Source: a virus. Taken from it: 22,729 bases of DNA. Positions 1-6,259 of the stretch are shown piece after piece. Below the pieces are notes generated by a model that was not told the origin of the DNA, did no database searches, and was given only the letters and a program-made list of their open reading frames with translations. The translations under genes and the position numbers were made by a program. The DNA lies in IMG/VR virus record IMGVR_UViG_3300009496_000089, positions 1 to 22,729 of that record; one strand, given 5' to 3'. How positions within the stretch are numbered: position 1 is the stretch's first letter; the number at the start of each line of letters is the position of its first letter.

Positions 1-1
1 A

Positions 2-211
2 GGGTATGAACGATTTTTTGTAATATGCCTTTCTCATGAATCATTAGTTGGATATTTTAAAACGAATTTTGCTTTGATGCAACATCACCATTATTCGTTA
101 TCTGAAATAGAAAACATGGTACCCTGGGAGAGGGAAATTTATTTAACACTGCTTATTGAACATATTAAAGAAGAAAATGAGAGAGCAAGAGACAAGAGTT
201 TGAGCAAATAA
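2..211 (+). CDS. Tail assembly chaperone-like protein, C-terminal part (partial)
   Basis: The frame beginning at base 2 is open to TAA at 209-211 and is cut by the window edge. It ends in a region with PWEREIYLTLLIEHIKEENE followed by basic residues. I recognise this style of short C-terminal helix from small proteins encoded just before tape-measure genes in T4-like phages (gp26/gp51 region), but cannot name it firmly. The stop is directly followed by the ATG of the tape-measure-like gene (TAAATG), so the two are translationally adjacent. No convincing start lies in this frame: the only internal ATGs (77, 119) lack a ribosome binding site. The peptide may therefore be made by -1 frameshifting at the heptamer at 14-20, where the other frame reads GGT ATG AAC GAT TTT TTG TAA and stops. 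Confidence 0.6.
   Translation, partial: GYERFFVICLSHESLVGYFKTNFALMQHHHYSLSEIENMVPWEREIYLTLLIEHIKEENERARDKSLSK
14..20 (+). promoter_or_regulatory. Candidate -1 ribosomal frameshift heptamer (T TTT TTG)
   Basis: The heptamer T TTT TTG has the X XXY YYZ layout. The frame in which it reads TTT TTG meets TAA at the next codon (21-23); the -1 frame stays open to 209-211. This matches the gpG/gpGT-type tail chaperone arrangement upstream of tape-measure genes. Only 13 bases upstream are visible, so the incoming frame cannot be proven. Confidence 0.45.
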
Positions 212-2170
212 ATGGCTGATACAACACTAAACGATCTTATACACGTTATGCGTTCAGAAATGAAGCAGACCGATGACCTTATTGACGCTCAAACGGAAAC
301 GACTAAATCGGTCGATGATTTAACTGGCGTACTTGTAAGAAAATTTTTTGGTGGAGATAGCCTAGAAGATAAGATAGAAGGCAGTAGTAAAACCGGTGGT
401 ACTACCGGAGCTGGTATTAGTAAGGCTCTTGAAAAAACTACTGGCTCTATTGGTTTAGGAGATCTTGCTTCTTTATATGGTGCACTAAGACTGTTAACTA
501 GCCCATTGGGCATTGCATCTTTAGCATCGCTTACCGGCTTTGATGCTGCTCTTAAAGCTTTAGATCTTCCTAGACTAGTTAAAAATGCAAAAGCGTCTCT
601 TACCGCACTTGGAACCTCGCTAAAATCTATAACAGAGTTTAAGCTGCCTAAATTACCTAAAATAACATTTGAAGATGGGAGCTGGGGTAAAATAAAATTG
701 CCGCAAATTCCTATTCCTAGATTTATTACCTCTGCTGGTGAGGCCATTGGTGAATTTATTGATTTTAAAATTAGGCTACCAGTAATCAATTTTGTTGATG
801 CAGCTGGAACAAAGATTAGTGACTTTATAGATTACAAGATCAAGCTACCAGTAATCAATTTTGTTGACGCTGCTGGAACAAAGATAGCAGATTTTATTGA
901 CTATAAGATCAAGCTACCAGTAATTAATTTTGTCGATGATGCTGGTAAAGCAATAACTAACTTTATCGATTTTAAAATTAAGTTGCCAGCAATCAATTTT
1001 ATCGATGACGCTGGTAAATTTATTGATAATATTAAATTTAAATTGTCAGTACCAGCAATAAGTTTTTTAAATCAGGCTGGTGACAAAATAAGTAAAATAG
1101 ATCTTAAGGTCCCAGAAATTCCTAAGATAGGATTTTTAAGTGCCGTCGGTGACTATGTAAGTAAAATTGATCTTGAATTACCTAAGTTTCCAAAAATATC
1201 ATTTGGCGTAGGAGAAGACGGTGTTAGTATTGCCGAGAAGTTCGCTGGTGCATTTGGTAAAGTTACTGATTTCCTTGATAAAGCTTATGGATTTTTAAAA
1301 CCTTTACTTAAGCCTATAGAGCTTGTATTGAAAACCGTATTGAGACCCTTTACGCAAATATTGATAAGCGTTATAGATTTTGTTACAGGGTTTTATGACG
1401 GATTTACTAGCGAAGAAGAAGGCGCTACCTTCGGAGAGAAGTTAATAGCAGGTATTGAAGGAGGTCTTCTTGGGGTAGTTAAAGGTATTACCGAAGCGTT
1501 TGACTTGCTCTTTATAACGATACCTGCCTGGTTGCTTGAAAAGTTTGGTATGGAAAACGCTGCAGAAATCTTAAGAGGATTTAGTTTTACTGACATGGTT
1601 GATCCAGTATGGAATGGAATCAAAAACGTAGTAAGGTTTGTCGGCGATAACTTTGGACTAATGAGAGATCTAGTCGCAGCTGAATTTAATTACCAGGTAA
1701 CACGAATCACTAATGGATTTAAAAATGCTTTTGATAAAGTGTTTAATTTTATTAATAACCTTGGTGATGAATTATATATTATATTATCTGAATCATTGCA
1801 ATTCAGCTTCCCTGGAATAACAATACCTAAACCAACATCAAGCCTTATTCCAGACTTTATAAAAGACAGATTTCCGTTTGAAGTAATGCCAACATTTTCT
1901 GTGGGTCTAGGAGACGACTCATCACGGGCCGTAGCTCGATCTAGAATTAATGCTAATAATTCTTCTACAGCAGAACGCGTTAGCACAAGAGATTCTGAAA
2001 CGGCAGCGGCTCTTCAGGCTGTACAAGCTATAGCAAGCGAACTGGGCAAAAACTTTCAGCAGGTAGTTATTAATAATATCGATAATAGCAACACTGATAA
2101 CAGTAATAGCTCCACTACTACTGCAGTTGCAACCGGTAATAATAATGACGGGTTTGCGCTTGTTCAATAA
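212..2170 (+). CDS. Tail tape-measure-like protein with 23-residue repeats
   Basis: This 652-aa protein is close in size to T4 gp29 (about 590 aa) and follows a chaperone-like ORF, the usual place for a tape measure. Residues 1-80 are polar and probably helical. Residues 81-140 are Ala/Leu/Gly-rich. Residues about 160-331 hold roughly seven repeats of a 23-residue unit, best seen as KIKLPVINFVDAAG followed by FIDY. Residues 340-470 contain hydrophobic helical stretches of the kind seen in tape measures. The last 60 residues are Asn/Ser/Thr-rich. It starts at ATG 212, directly after the TAA of the preceding ORF, with only a weak AAGAG upstream, which suggests coupled translation. It is the only rightward gene left of 9500 and ends at strong terminators. 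The main alternative is another tail or baseplate structural protein with low-complexity repeats. Confidence 0.6.
   Translation: MADTTLNDLIHVMRSEMKQTDDLIDAQTETTKSVDDLTGVLVRKFFGGDSLEDKIEGSSKTGGTTGAGISKALEKTTGSIGLGDLASLYGALRLLTSPLGIASLASLTGFDAALKALDLPRLVKNAKASLTALGTSLKSITEFKLPKLPKITFEDGSWGKIKLPQIPIPRFITSAGEAIGEFIDFKIRLPVINFVDAAGTKISDFIDYKIKLPVINFVDAAGTKIADFIDYKIKLPVINFVDDAGKAITNFIDFKIKLPAINFIDDAGKFIDNIKFKLSVPAISFLNQAGDKISKIDLKVPEIPKIGFLSAVGDYVSKIDLELPKFPKISFGVGEDGVSIAEKFAGAFGKVTDFLDKAYGFLKPLLKPIELVLKTVLRPFTQILISVIDFVTGFYDGFTSEEEGATFGEKLIAGIEGGLLGVVKGITEAFDLLFITIPAWLLEKFGMENAAEILRGFSFTDMVDPVWNGIKNVVRFVGDNFGLMRDLVAAEFNYQVTRITNGFKNAFDKVFNFINNLGDELYIILSESLQFSFPGITIPKPTSSLIPDFIKDRFPFEVMPTFSVGLGDDSSRAVARSRINANNSSTAERVSTRDSETAAALQAVQAIASELGKNFQQVVINNIDNSNTDNSNSSTTTAVATGNNNDGFALVQ
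692..1204 (+). repeat. In-frame tandem repeats, about 69 bp period
   Basis: The DNA repeats roughly every 69 bp, encoding LP-x-INF-x-D-x-AG-type units. The units near 774-960 are the most alike (shared string agctaccagtaatcaatttt at 775-794 and again at 844-863). Later units drift (VPAISFLNQAG, IPKIGFLSAVG). This looks like internal duplication in a length-determining protein. Confidence 0.85.
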
Positions 2171-2174
2171 ATCA

Positions 2175-2204
2175 AAAGGGAGGCCTTCCTAGGTGCCTCC
2201 CTTT
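2175..2204 (+). terminator. Strong hairpin terminator, probably bidirectional
   Basis: A perfect 10-bp stem (aaagggaggc at 2175-2184, gcctcccttt at 2195-2204) encloses a 10-nt loop, five bases after the tape-measure stop. Both strands continue with T-rich sequence (CTTTCTATAT rightward, CTTTTGATTT leftward), so it can end the late rightward transcript and also the gp32 transcript. Confidence 0.85.
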
Positions 2205-2265
2205 CTATATGCATTTCACGTATGCATCAACCGACTGGGTTATCCGGTACCAGTGCTTTTACCGA

Positions 2266-2301
2266 CCTAAAGTAGAGGGCCACTTCCTCTTTAGGATTTT
2301 T
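2266..2301 (+). terminator. Second rightward terminator
   Basis: CCTAAAG (2266-2272) pairs with CTTTAGG (2289-2295), with an inner AGG/CCT pairing, and is followed by a T5 tract at 2297-2301. It overlaps the gp32 stop codon. It would stop rightward read-through before antisense transcription of gp32. A weaker stem, ACTGG/CCAGT followed by GCTTTT, lies between the two terminators (about 2233-2260). Confidence 0.6.
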
Positions 2302-3205
2302 AGTCGGCTTCAGCTAATTTTGCAAAATAGCTTAGAGTGTCATCATCGTCTTCGACTTTGATATTCTCTGCCGCCACCGGTTCGATGCGTTGCGGTGATG
2401 GAGCAGACTCAGGTTCATTCATCTGAGTATTTTGCGACATAGTCATCGCACCCATACCAGCAACCTCACCGAGGATGGAACTCAGTTTAGTTTTAAGTTC
2501 ATCGTATGTCTTATAACTTGAAGGATCTGACCATTCGGATAGATCATACATCTTATCATAGACAGCTTCTAGCGCCGCATCATCGCCACCCAAGAGTGGA
2601 GCTGGACGAGCAAACTCAGATTTGTCATAGTTACGATAACCTTCGACATTACGAATCTTAAGTTTAAAGTCTGCACCTTCCCACATATCAAATGGATTTA
2701 CTGCATCTTCATCAGCAAATTCAGGCTGCATCATATCCATAATTTTGTCATGGATTTTCTTACCAAACTGATACAAGAAGACTTGGCCTTCACGCTCAGG
2801 ATTAGATGGATCAGATACAACATAGACATTAGTTACGTAATGCAACCGACGTTTTTGTCGACGAGCAGCTTCTTTATCTTCTTCAATACCAGTATTCCAT
2901 AGACGAGAATTCAATTCGCCTACTGGATCTGGTTGGCCGATAGATGTGAGAGACTTTTCAATGTACCATTGACCTGTTGGTCCTTTAAAACCATGGTCCC
3001 AGTACCGTGCCCAAGGCAGTTCTGCACCTTCACGAGCAGGAAGGAATCGCAGAATGGCGTAACCATTACCCGCTTGATCTACTGTAGGTTTCCACAGACG
3101 TTCGTCTGCATAGGATTTCTTCTCGCCACCACCACCGGTTGCTTCAGCAGCTTTAATGAGTTTAGAGATATTATCCTTGTTACGCTTTAGATTTGCAAAA
3201 GACAT
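2300..3205 (-). CDS. 32: Single-stranded DNA-binding protein (T4 gp32 type)
   Basis: This 301-aa protein has the gp32 layout: a basic N-terminal LAST-like segment (NLKRNKDNISKL, residues 5-16), the core with GNGYAILRFLPA, HGFKGPTGQWYIE, VTNVYVVSDPSNPE and GQVFLYQFGKKIHDKI, then a linker and an acidic C-terminal tail (VEDDDDTLSYFAKL) of the kind that recruits replication partners in T4. In T4 it coats single-stranded DNA during replication, recombination and repair and regulates its own translation. The zinc-ligand cysteines of T4 gp32 are absent: after the conserved HGF the region reads EKSLTSIGQPDPVGEL with no Cys. The start is ATG 3205 after an A/T-rich leader. An early-type promoter (3243-3271) and a late box (3275-3282) lie directly upstream, fitting the early-plus-late expression known for T4 gene 32. 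The gp33 gene lies upstream, as in T4. Confidence 0.95.
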   Translation of the reverse strand: MSFANLKRNKDNISKLIKAAEATGGGGEKKSYADERLWKPTVDQAGNGYAILRFLPAREGAELPWARYWDHGFKGPTGQWYIEKSLTSIGQPDPVGELNSRLWNTGIEEDKEAARRQKRRLHYVTNVYVVSDPSNPEREGQVFLYQFGKKIHDKIMDMMQPEFADEDAVNPFDMWEGADFKLKIRNVEGYRNYDKSEFARPAPLLGGDDAALEAVYDKMYDLSEWSDPSSYKTYDELKTKLSSILGEVAGMGAMTMSQNTQMNEPESAPSPQRIEPVAAENIKVEDDDDTLSYFAKLAEAD

Positions 3206-3242
3206 TTATTTTTCCTTGTATTGCTGTAGTATTAACTGTATT

Positions 3243-3271
3243 ATTATACAACATTCTTACGTTGTTGTACA
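3243..3271 (-). promoter_or_regulatory. Early-type promoter of gp32 (TGTACA-17-TATAAT)
   Basis: On the minus strand TGTACA (3271-3266), a 17-bp spacer and a consensus TATAAT (3248-3243) precede gp32, with about 30 nt from the expected start site to the ATG. It is one of eight copies with this spacing in the window and has the best -10 box. Confidence 0.8.
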
Positions 3272-3274
3272 CCG

Positions 3275-3282
3275 TATTTATA
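3275..3282 (-). promoter_or_regulatory. T4-type late promoter box TATAAATA
   Basis: An exact TATAAATA on the minus strand lies just upstream of the early promoter of gp32 and includes the stop codon of the small basic ORF at 3278-3427. The late start site would fall near 3268, inside the early -35 region. T4 gene 32 is also served by a late promoter. Confidence 0.6.
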
Positions 3283-3427
3283 AATTTTGTTTCGACTTCT
3301 TTCGTCGGAGTTTTCTCATTCTCGTATAAAACCTTTCAGTTTTCGACAGTAAGGTTTTTTTAAGCATCTTACGTTTATCACGAGCTGCCTCTGATTTTGC
3401 CATACGTTCGTCACGAGTTTGTGTCAT
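3278..3427 (-). CDS. Small basic protein, 49 aa
   Basis: ATG 3427 is preceded by a good GGAGAG ribosome binding site; the frame runs 49 codons to TAA at 3280-3278. The protein is strongly basic (begins MTQTRDERMAK, ends LRRKKSKQNL), with no Cys and no membrane segment. It lies 9 nt after the gp33 stop in the same direction and is probably co-transcribed. Its last codons and stop form part of the late box that serves gp32. The function is unknown; the charge would suit nucleic acid or RNA polymerase contact, which is inference only. Confidence 0.7.
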   Translation of the reverse strand: MTQTRDERMAKSEAARDKRKMLKKTLLSKTERFYTRMRKLRRKKSKQNL

Positions 3428-3436
3428 AGTACTCTC

Positions 3437-3667
3437 CTATTCAAAAAGTAGTGTATTTCCTTTCGGAAGATAGTTAAGCCGCATTGCTTCGGCTTCAATT
3501 TTGTCTCGAATCGGGGTGGATATAAATTTCTTTACATCCTCAGGATCAATGTTATTTTTATCACAGACGTCGAGAACAGCGTCCATGTATGACATTTTCT
3601 GCTTGATGACAGCGTTCTCAATAAGAACACTGAATTTCGATTTAGTTAAGAATTTTGATTCAATCAT
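3437..3667 (-). CDS. 33: Late transcription coactivator gp33-like
   Basis: The protein has 76 aa from ATG 3667, chosen because GGAG lies 5 nt upstream; a GTG two codons earlier is less likely. It matches the small gp33 proteins of marine T4-like phages: KFLTKSKFSVLIENAV, MSYMDAVLDVC, IDPEDVKKFI and a C-terminal EAMRLNYLPKGNTLLFE. In T4, gp33 binds the beta flap of RNA polymerase and links it to the sliding clamp gp45 through a short hydrophobic C-terminal motif; the TLLFE end here fits such a clamp-binding tail. Its position one gene upstream of gp32 repeats the T4 33-59-32 order, but no gp59 gene is visible between them. The TATAAATA boxes in the window are the promoters it would act on. It overlaps the end of the upstream gene by 8 nt. 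Confidence 0.82.
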   Translation of the reverse strand: MIESKFLTKSKFSVLIENAVIKQKMSYMDAVLDVCDKNNIDPEDVKKFISTPIRDKIEAEAMRLNYLPKGNTLLFE

Positions 3668-4145
3668 AGTCACTCCAAGTCATACCTAGGTCTTCATAAT
3701 AGACACCATGAGTACGTTTAATATTACCCTCTTTATCATACGAAGGAACTACACATTTCCATTTCATAAGAGACTTACCGTACTCACCGTAAAACCCGTC
3801 TATATAGGTGCCATCACGTAAATAACGTTCTAGATTACGGATGTATGCTTGACAATTATGATATCGACTATATGCTCCAGTTTTATTTTGAGGATCCATC
3901 TTCATAGCTTTACGCTCTGATGACATAAGATCCTTTTGTGTTTTAATCCAATGCCGTACGCTCTTTAGAGACATAGGCTGATCGTCTGGAATAGCTAAAA
4001 CACTTTCATGAATGTTTTTATAGGTGGGAGGATTATTCTTCATACGCTTTTCGCGGGCTAGCTTAAGACGTTCAGCAGCTGCTTCACGTTGTTCGGCTGA
4101 CATTGGCTTACGCTTCTTACGAATTTTCACAGGTTTGTTCATCAT
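3660..4145 (-). CDS. Conserved phage protein, basic N-terminus, 161 aa
   Basis: The start is ATG 4145 or the next codon, ATG 4142, after GAGGA. Residues 1-40 are Lys/Arg/Ala-rich (KIRKKRKPMSAEQREAAAER), probably a helix. The middle carries SVRHWIKTQKDLMSSERKA, and the C-terminal part DGFYGEYGKSLMKWKCVV and an acidic end. I recognise this type as a conserved hypothetical protein in the gp32/gp33 neighbourhood of marine T4-like phages. It does not look like gp59, although it occupies that slot. It is the first gene after the promoter at 4167-4195, and its end overlaps gp33, so the order of co-expression is this gene, gp33, the 49-aa basic protein. Confidence 0.8.
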   Translation of the reverse strand: MMNKPVKIRKKRKPMSAEQREAAAERLKLAREKRMKNNPPTYKNIHESVLAIPDDQPMSLKSVRHWIKTQKDLMSSERKAMKMDPQNKTGAYSRYHNCQAYIRNLERYLRDGTYIDGFYGEYGKSLMKWKCVVPSYDKEGNIKRTHGVYYEDLGMTWSDYD

Positions 4146-4166
4146 ATATTCCTCATCAATAACACT

Positions 4167-4195
4167 ATTCTAACACAGTTTTAATCGGATGTACA
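4167..4195 (-). promoter_or_regulatory. Early-type promoter (TGTACA-17-TAGAAT)
   Basis: TGTACA at 4195-4190, a 17-bp spacer and TAGAAT at 4172-4167 precede the 3660-4145 gene and hence gp33. Upstream it reads AAGTGTG instead of the more common AACTGTG. The -35 box begins 4 nt after the stop of the upstream gene. Confidence 0.75.
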
Positions 4196-4198
4196 CAC

Positions 4199-4402
4199 TT
4201 ATTTTTCGTCGAGCGCAAATAATTCTATTTCGCCGTCGGATCTGCGTTCCCATCTGACCATATTTTCATTAATAAGATAATCTATAGTAGCATCAACAAT
4301 TTCTTGTCGATGTGTTTCATTGTCTCGTTTACCTAATACATATGTAAAATACGAAACTGCGCACGTAACAATTGCAAAAAACACTTCGAGTGAAATATAC
4401 AT
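4199..4402 (-). CDS. Small membrane-anchored protein, 67 aa
   Basis: ATG 4402 follows AAGGAG at 5-nt spacing. Residues 1-24 form a hydrophobic segment (MYISLEVFFAIVTCAVSYFT), followed by a charged domain with EIVDATIDYLINENMVRWERR and an acidic C-terminus, so it is probably a single-pass inner-membrane protein with a cytoplasmic domain. It belongs to the run of small genes starting at the 5288-5316 promoter. The function is not recognised. Confidence 0.75.
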   Translation of the reverse strand: MYISLEVFFAIVTCAVSYFTYVLGKRDNETHRQEIVDATIDYLINENMVRWERRSDGEIELFALDEK

Positions 4403-4425
4403 GTAATCTCCTTTTTATTTATTTA

Positions 4426-4689
4426 TTAAGAAAAAGAAATTACTGAATCGGTTTTAAATGACCGCCATCCTTTATTTTCTACATCCCAAACTGCTATTAC
4501 ATTTTCGTTGCGAGACTTTACATCACGCTGTGCTTTGTCAGTTCCAATAGCTGATTCTTGTAACGTACAAATCATAGTACGTTCCGTTCCATCAACTTTT
4601 TGAAAAATGACTTTGCAGTTGCGTTTAAGCAACTCTTCAATCATTTCATTACGGTTCACAATTTTCTCCAATTCAATTTCCATCATCAT
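4426..4689 (-). CDS. SH3-like beta-barrel phage protein, 87 aa
   Basis: The start at 4689 (MMMEIELEK) is supported by GGAGG 8 nt upstream; a longer frame from 4704 would place the start on the ribosome binding site. The motifs NCKVIFQKVDGTERTMICTL, then RNENVIAVWDVENKGWRSFK, match a small SH3-fold family common in T4-like phages (I believe DUF2693-like), of unknown role. It overlaps the upstream gene by 17 nt, indicating coupled translation. Confidence 0.75.
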   Translation of the reverse strand: MMMEIELEKIVNRNEMIEELLKRNCKVIFQKVDGTERTMICTLQESAIGTDKAQRDVKSRNENVIAVWDVENKGWRSFKTDSVISFS

Positions 4690-5026
4690 TGCTTTCGCCT
4701 CCATTAAATAATTCAGGTTTGAGTCTAATTACCTTCTCATCCTTTTCGTCCTTTTCATAAGAACTTTTCAAAATAAATTTATTGATATCGATGAGTGCAC
4801 TGCTATCATCAACCCAGCTGGAAATTCCTATTTCCTGTTTAATTACTTCCATGCTTTCGGTCAGATGCCTGTTAATGTTATCAATGCTTTCATTCCAAGC
4901 TAACGTTACTTCGCATAGAGTATTGATCTTCTTATCCATGTCATCAAGCTGAGCCTTAATAGGGTTCAGCATTAATTCCATTTCAATTCCATTAATCCCA
5001 TTCGTTGTCGTATCTGGTTGTTTCAT
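4673..5026 (-). CDS. Hypothetical coiled-coil protein, 117 aa
   Basis: The frame is open to 5137, but ATG 5026 is chosen: GGAG lies 9 nt upstream, and the extra N-terminal part would only shadow the preceding gene. Residues 15-60 (LNPIKAQLDDMDKKINTL, then WNESIDNINRHL) form a probable coiled coil. The C-terminal half is charged (YEKDEKDEKVIRLKPE). It overlaps its upstream neighbour by 35 nt and its downstream neighbour by 17 nt. No family is recognised. Confidence 0.65.
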   Translation of the reverse strand: MKQPDTTTNGINGIEMELMLNPIKAQLDDMDKKINTLCEVTLAWNESIDNINRHLTESMEVIKQEIGISSWVDDSSALIDINKFILKSSYEKDEKDEKVIRLKPELFNGGESNDDGN

Positions 5027-5276
5027 ACAAGGTTTCTCCATAATATTCTTTTGCATATTTTGATGCATCAGTCCACGCGTAAACATTGTTTCCTTCTTTA
5101 GGAATGTCCATGAACGAACGAGCTTTTTTAGGTACACGTTTTGTGAGAGTTTTAGAGCTGGCCTTTACTTTAGCCATCCGTACCTTTGTTGCTTTTTCGA
5201 CTTTTTGTTTATGTGCGATTTTAGCGATAAGTGCAAGACGGTCTGCTTTTTGTTGATCAGTCATATTATTCTCCAT
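4992..5276 (-). CDS. Small basic protein, 94 aa
   Basis: ATG 5276 is preceded by a GGAG-like sequence within a short leader. An alternative start is ATG 5264 (MTDQQKADR), with AATAT upstream. Residues 5-55 are Lys/Ala-rich and basic (RLALIAKIAHKQKVEKATKV, later KTLTKRVPKKARS). The C-terminus is aromatic and acidic (NVYAWTDASKYAKEYYGETL). It is the first gene of the unit driven by the promoter at 5288-5316. The function is unknown. Confidence 0.75.
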   Translation of the reverse strand: MENNMTDQQKADRLALIAKIAHKQKVEKATKVRMAKVKASSKTLTKRVPKKARSFMDIPKEGNNVYAWTDASKYAKEYYGETLYETTRYDNEWD

Positions 5277-5287
5277 GTTATAAAATC

Positions 5288-5316
5288 ATACTACACTAAA
5301 AACACAGTAATGTACA
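5288..5316 (-). promoter_or_regulatory. Early-type promoter (TGTACA-17-TAGTAT)
   Basis: TGTACA at 5316-5311, 17 bp, TAGTAT at 5293-5288, upstream of the 4992-5276 gene. Unlike the other copies, the region upstream of the -35 box is a perfect palindrome (5317-5333) instead of AATTAACTG. Confidence 0.75.
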
Positions 5317-5333
5317 TGTGACAAGTTGTCACA
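5317..5333. promoter_or_regulatory. Perfect 17-bp palindrome abutting a -35 box (operator candidate)
   Basis: tgtgacaagttgtcaca is an exact inverted repeat around a central base, directly next to TGTACA of the 5288-5316 promoter and 1 nt from the stop of the upstream gene. It has no T tract, so it is a better protein-binding site than terminator. No binding protein is known. Confidence 0.5.
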
Positions 5334-5334
5334 C

Positions 5335-5562
5335 CTACTCATAATTCATCACGTAAGAACCTTCAGGCAATCTCCATGCTCGCATTAGCTTCAAATACAT
5401 TTCAGGTTTCATAGTAATTACATCAAACTTTTGCATCTTCTCATTCCATTGCCGAATGTGTATATAGTCTTCAAACATAAAGACTGACACATCCTCCAAC
5501 TCTCCGGTATCGTCTAAGACAGTGATAAGCGTTTCATCCATATCAAACTCGACGGTAATCAT
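5335..5562 (-). CDS. Hypothetical acidic protein, 75 aa
   Basis: ATG 5562 lies inside the end of the upstream 46-aa ORF (20-nt overlap), with AAGAAAGAG about 10 nt upstream. The protein is acidic, probably beta-rich at the N-terminus (MITVEFDMDETLITVLDDTG), with EDYIHIRQWNEKMQKFDV in the middle and LMRAWRLPEGSYVM near the end. It is the last gene of the 6662-6690 promoter unit. The function is not recognised. Confidence 0.75.
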   Translation of the reverse strand: MITVEFDMDETLITVLDDTGELEDVSVFMFEDYIHIRQWNEKMQKFDVITMKPEMYLKLMRAWRLPEGSYVMNYE

Positions 5563-5683
5563 TTGTTGCTCTTTCTTTACTCAGATAAGTCCACACTACC
5601 TTTATATAGTGAGCATCAAGGATATCGCGATACTCAATAGCATCTAATACACAATTAAAGATTTTACCGTTGACCTTAATCAT
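5543..5683 (-). CDS. Small protein, 46 aa
   Basis: ATG 5683 shares ATGA with the stop of the upstream gene and has AAGGA upstream. The frame encodes MIKVNGKIFNCVLDAIEYRD, then HYIKVVWTYLSKERATND, ending at 5543 inside the next gene. The strict overlap on both sides and the ribosome binding site support a real gene. The function is unknown. Confidence 0.65.
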   Translation of the reverse strand: MIKVNGKIFNCVLDAIEYRDILDAHYIKVVWTYLSKERATNDYRRV

Positions 5684-5991
5684 CCCCAATCCTTCTTATC
5701 TCCAGACACTTCATTGTACTCGTAGCCAGCATAATATTCTTGGATTTCATCTTTAGTCATATCTATGGATTCTACCCGAAGTGCTTTATAAGTGCCACTA
5801 GGCCAATAATGGGGATCAACAGTACGACCATAGTACGAATCAGCGCTTCCGCGGTCAAAAGGACCGCCATGCCTAACCGTGTCAGATTGTCCGAAGGTAA
5901 CATCGTATGTGACTCCTCCAAATTCAAACCATTCTTTTTCATCTTCTTTTCCTTTCATATAGTCACCGCACGTTGTAAATTTAAGATCCAT
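5680..5991 (-). CDS. Hypothetical protein, 103 aa
   Basis: The start at ATG 5991 (MDLKFTTCGDYMKG) is chosen for the GGAGGGG ribosome binding site 6 nt upstream; the longer frame to 6081 shadows the upstream gene. The protein is rich in Tyr/Gly/Asp, with WFEFGGVTYDVTFGQSDTV and GTYKALRVESIDMTKDEIQE. No catalytic motif is visible. It overlaps the upstream gene by 11 nt and the downstream ORF by 4 nt. Confidence 0.75.
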   Translation of the reverse strand: MDLKFTTCGDYMKGKEDEKEWFEFGGVTYDVTFGQSDTVRHGGPFDRGSADSYYGRTVDPHYWPSGTYKALRVESIDMTKDEIQEYYAGYEYNEVSGDKKDWG

Positions 5992-6259
5992 ATGCTTCCC
6001 CTCCATAATAATTTCTGTAGATGTGATCCAACTTGCTACGCTCAGGATGCTTGCGGATCCACATACCAGTGTCAGGCACAAAATGCTTTTTAAAAAAATT
6101 GTCTAGTTTACGATTACCAGTCTTAACCGTAATATCAATTTGTCTAGACAATTCATCAAAAGAAGCATCAGACATAACAGGATCGTCTTTATATTCGTAA
6201 GCGTATGCTGCTACCGAAAGACGAATCCTATTACGTATTTCCTGATTTACGCCTTCCAT
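5981..6259 (-). CDS. Conserved phage protein, 92 aa
   Basis: ATG 6259 shares its A with the TAA stop of the upstream gene. The sequence (NQEIRNRIRLSVAAYAYEY, MSDASFDELSRQID, TGNRKLDNFFKKHFVPDTGMW) belongs to a small conserved hypothetical family I recognise from many tailed phages. It is predicted mostly helical and cytoplasmic. The role is unknown; it is the second gene after the 6662-6690 promoter. Confidence 0.8.
   Translation of the reverse strand: MEGVNQEIRNRIRLSVAAYAYEYKDDPVMSDASFDELSRQIDITVKTGNRKLDNFFKKHFVPDTGMWIRKHPERSKLDHIYRNYYGGEAYGS

Noticed and set aside
692-1204. Regular DNA repeats that might be read as a CRISPR array
   Set aside because: The period is about 69 bp, the repeats stay in one reading frame and drift as protein units, and there are no unique spacers.
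2933-3190. Rightward ORF opposite gp32
   Set aside because: It is fully antisense to a conserved gene, with no ribosome binding site and behind two rightward terminators.
3660-4145. gp59 helicase loader, expected between 33 and 32 in T4
   Set aside because: The gene lies upstream of gp33, is shorter than gp59 (217 aa in T4) and shows a Lys/Arg-rich N-terminus and motifs unlike it.
4416-4427. AATAAATA repeats before the 4199-4402 gene as a late promoter
   Set aside because: They differ from TATAAATA at the first base and arise from an A/T-rich stop-codon and spacer run; there is no independent support.
5027-5137. N-terminal extension of the 4673-5026 gene
   Set aside because: It lies wholly within the upstream gene, whereas ATG 5026 has a proper ribosome binding site.
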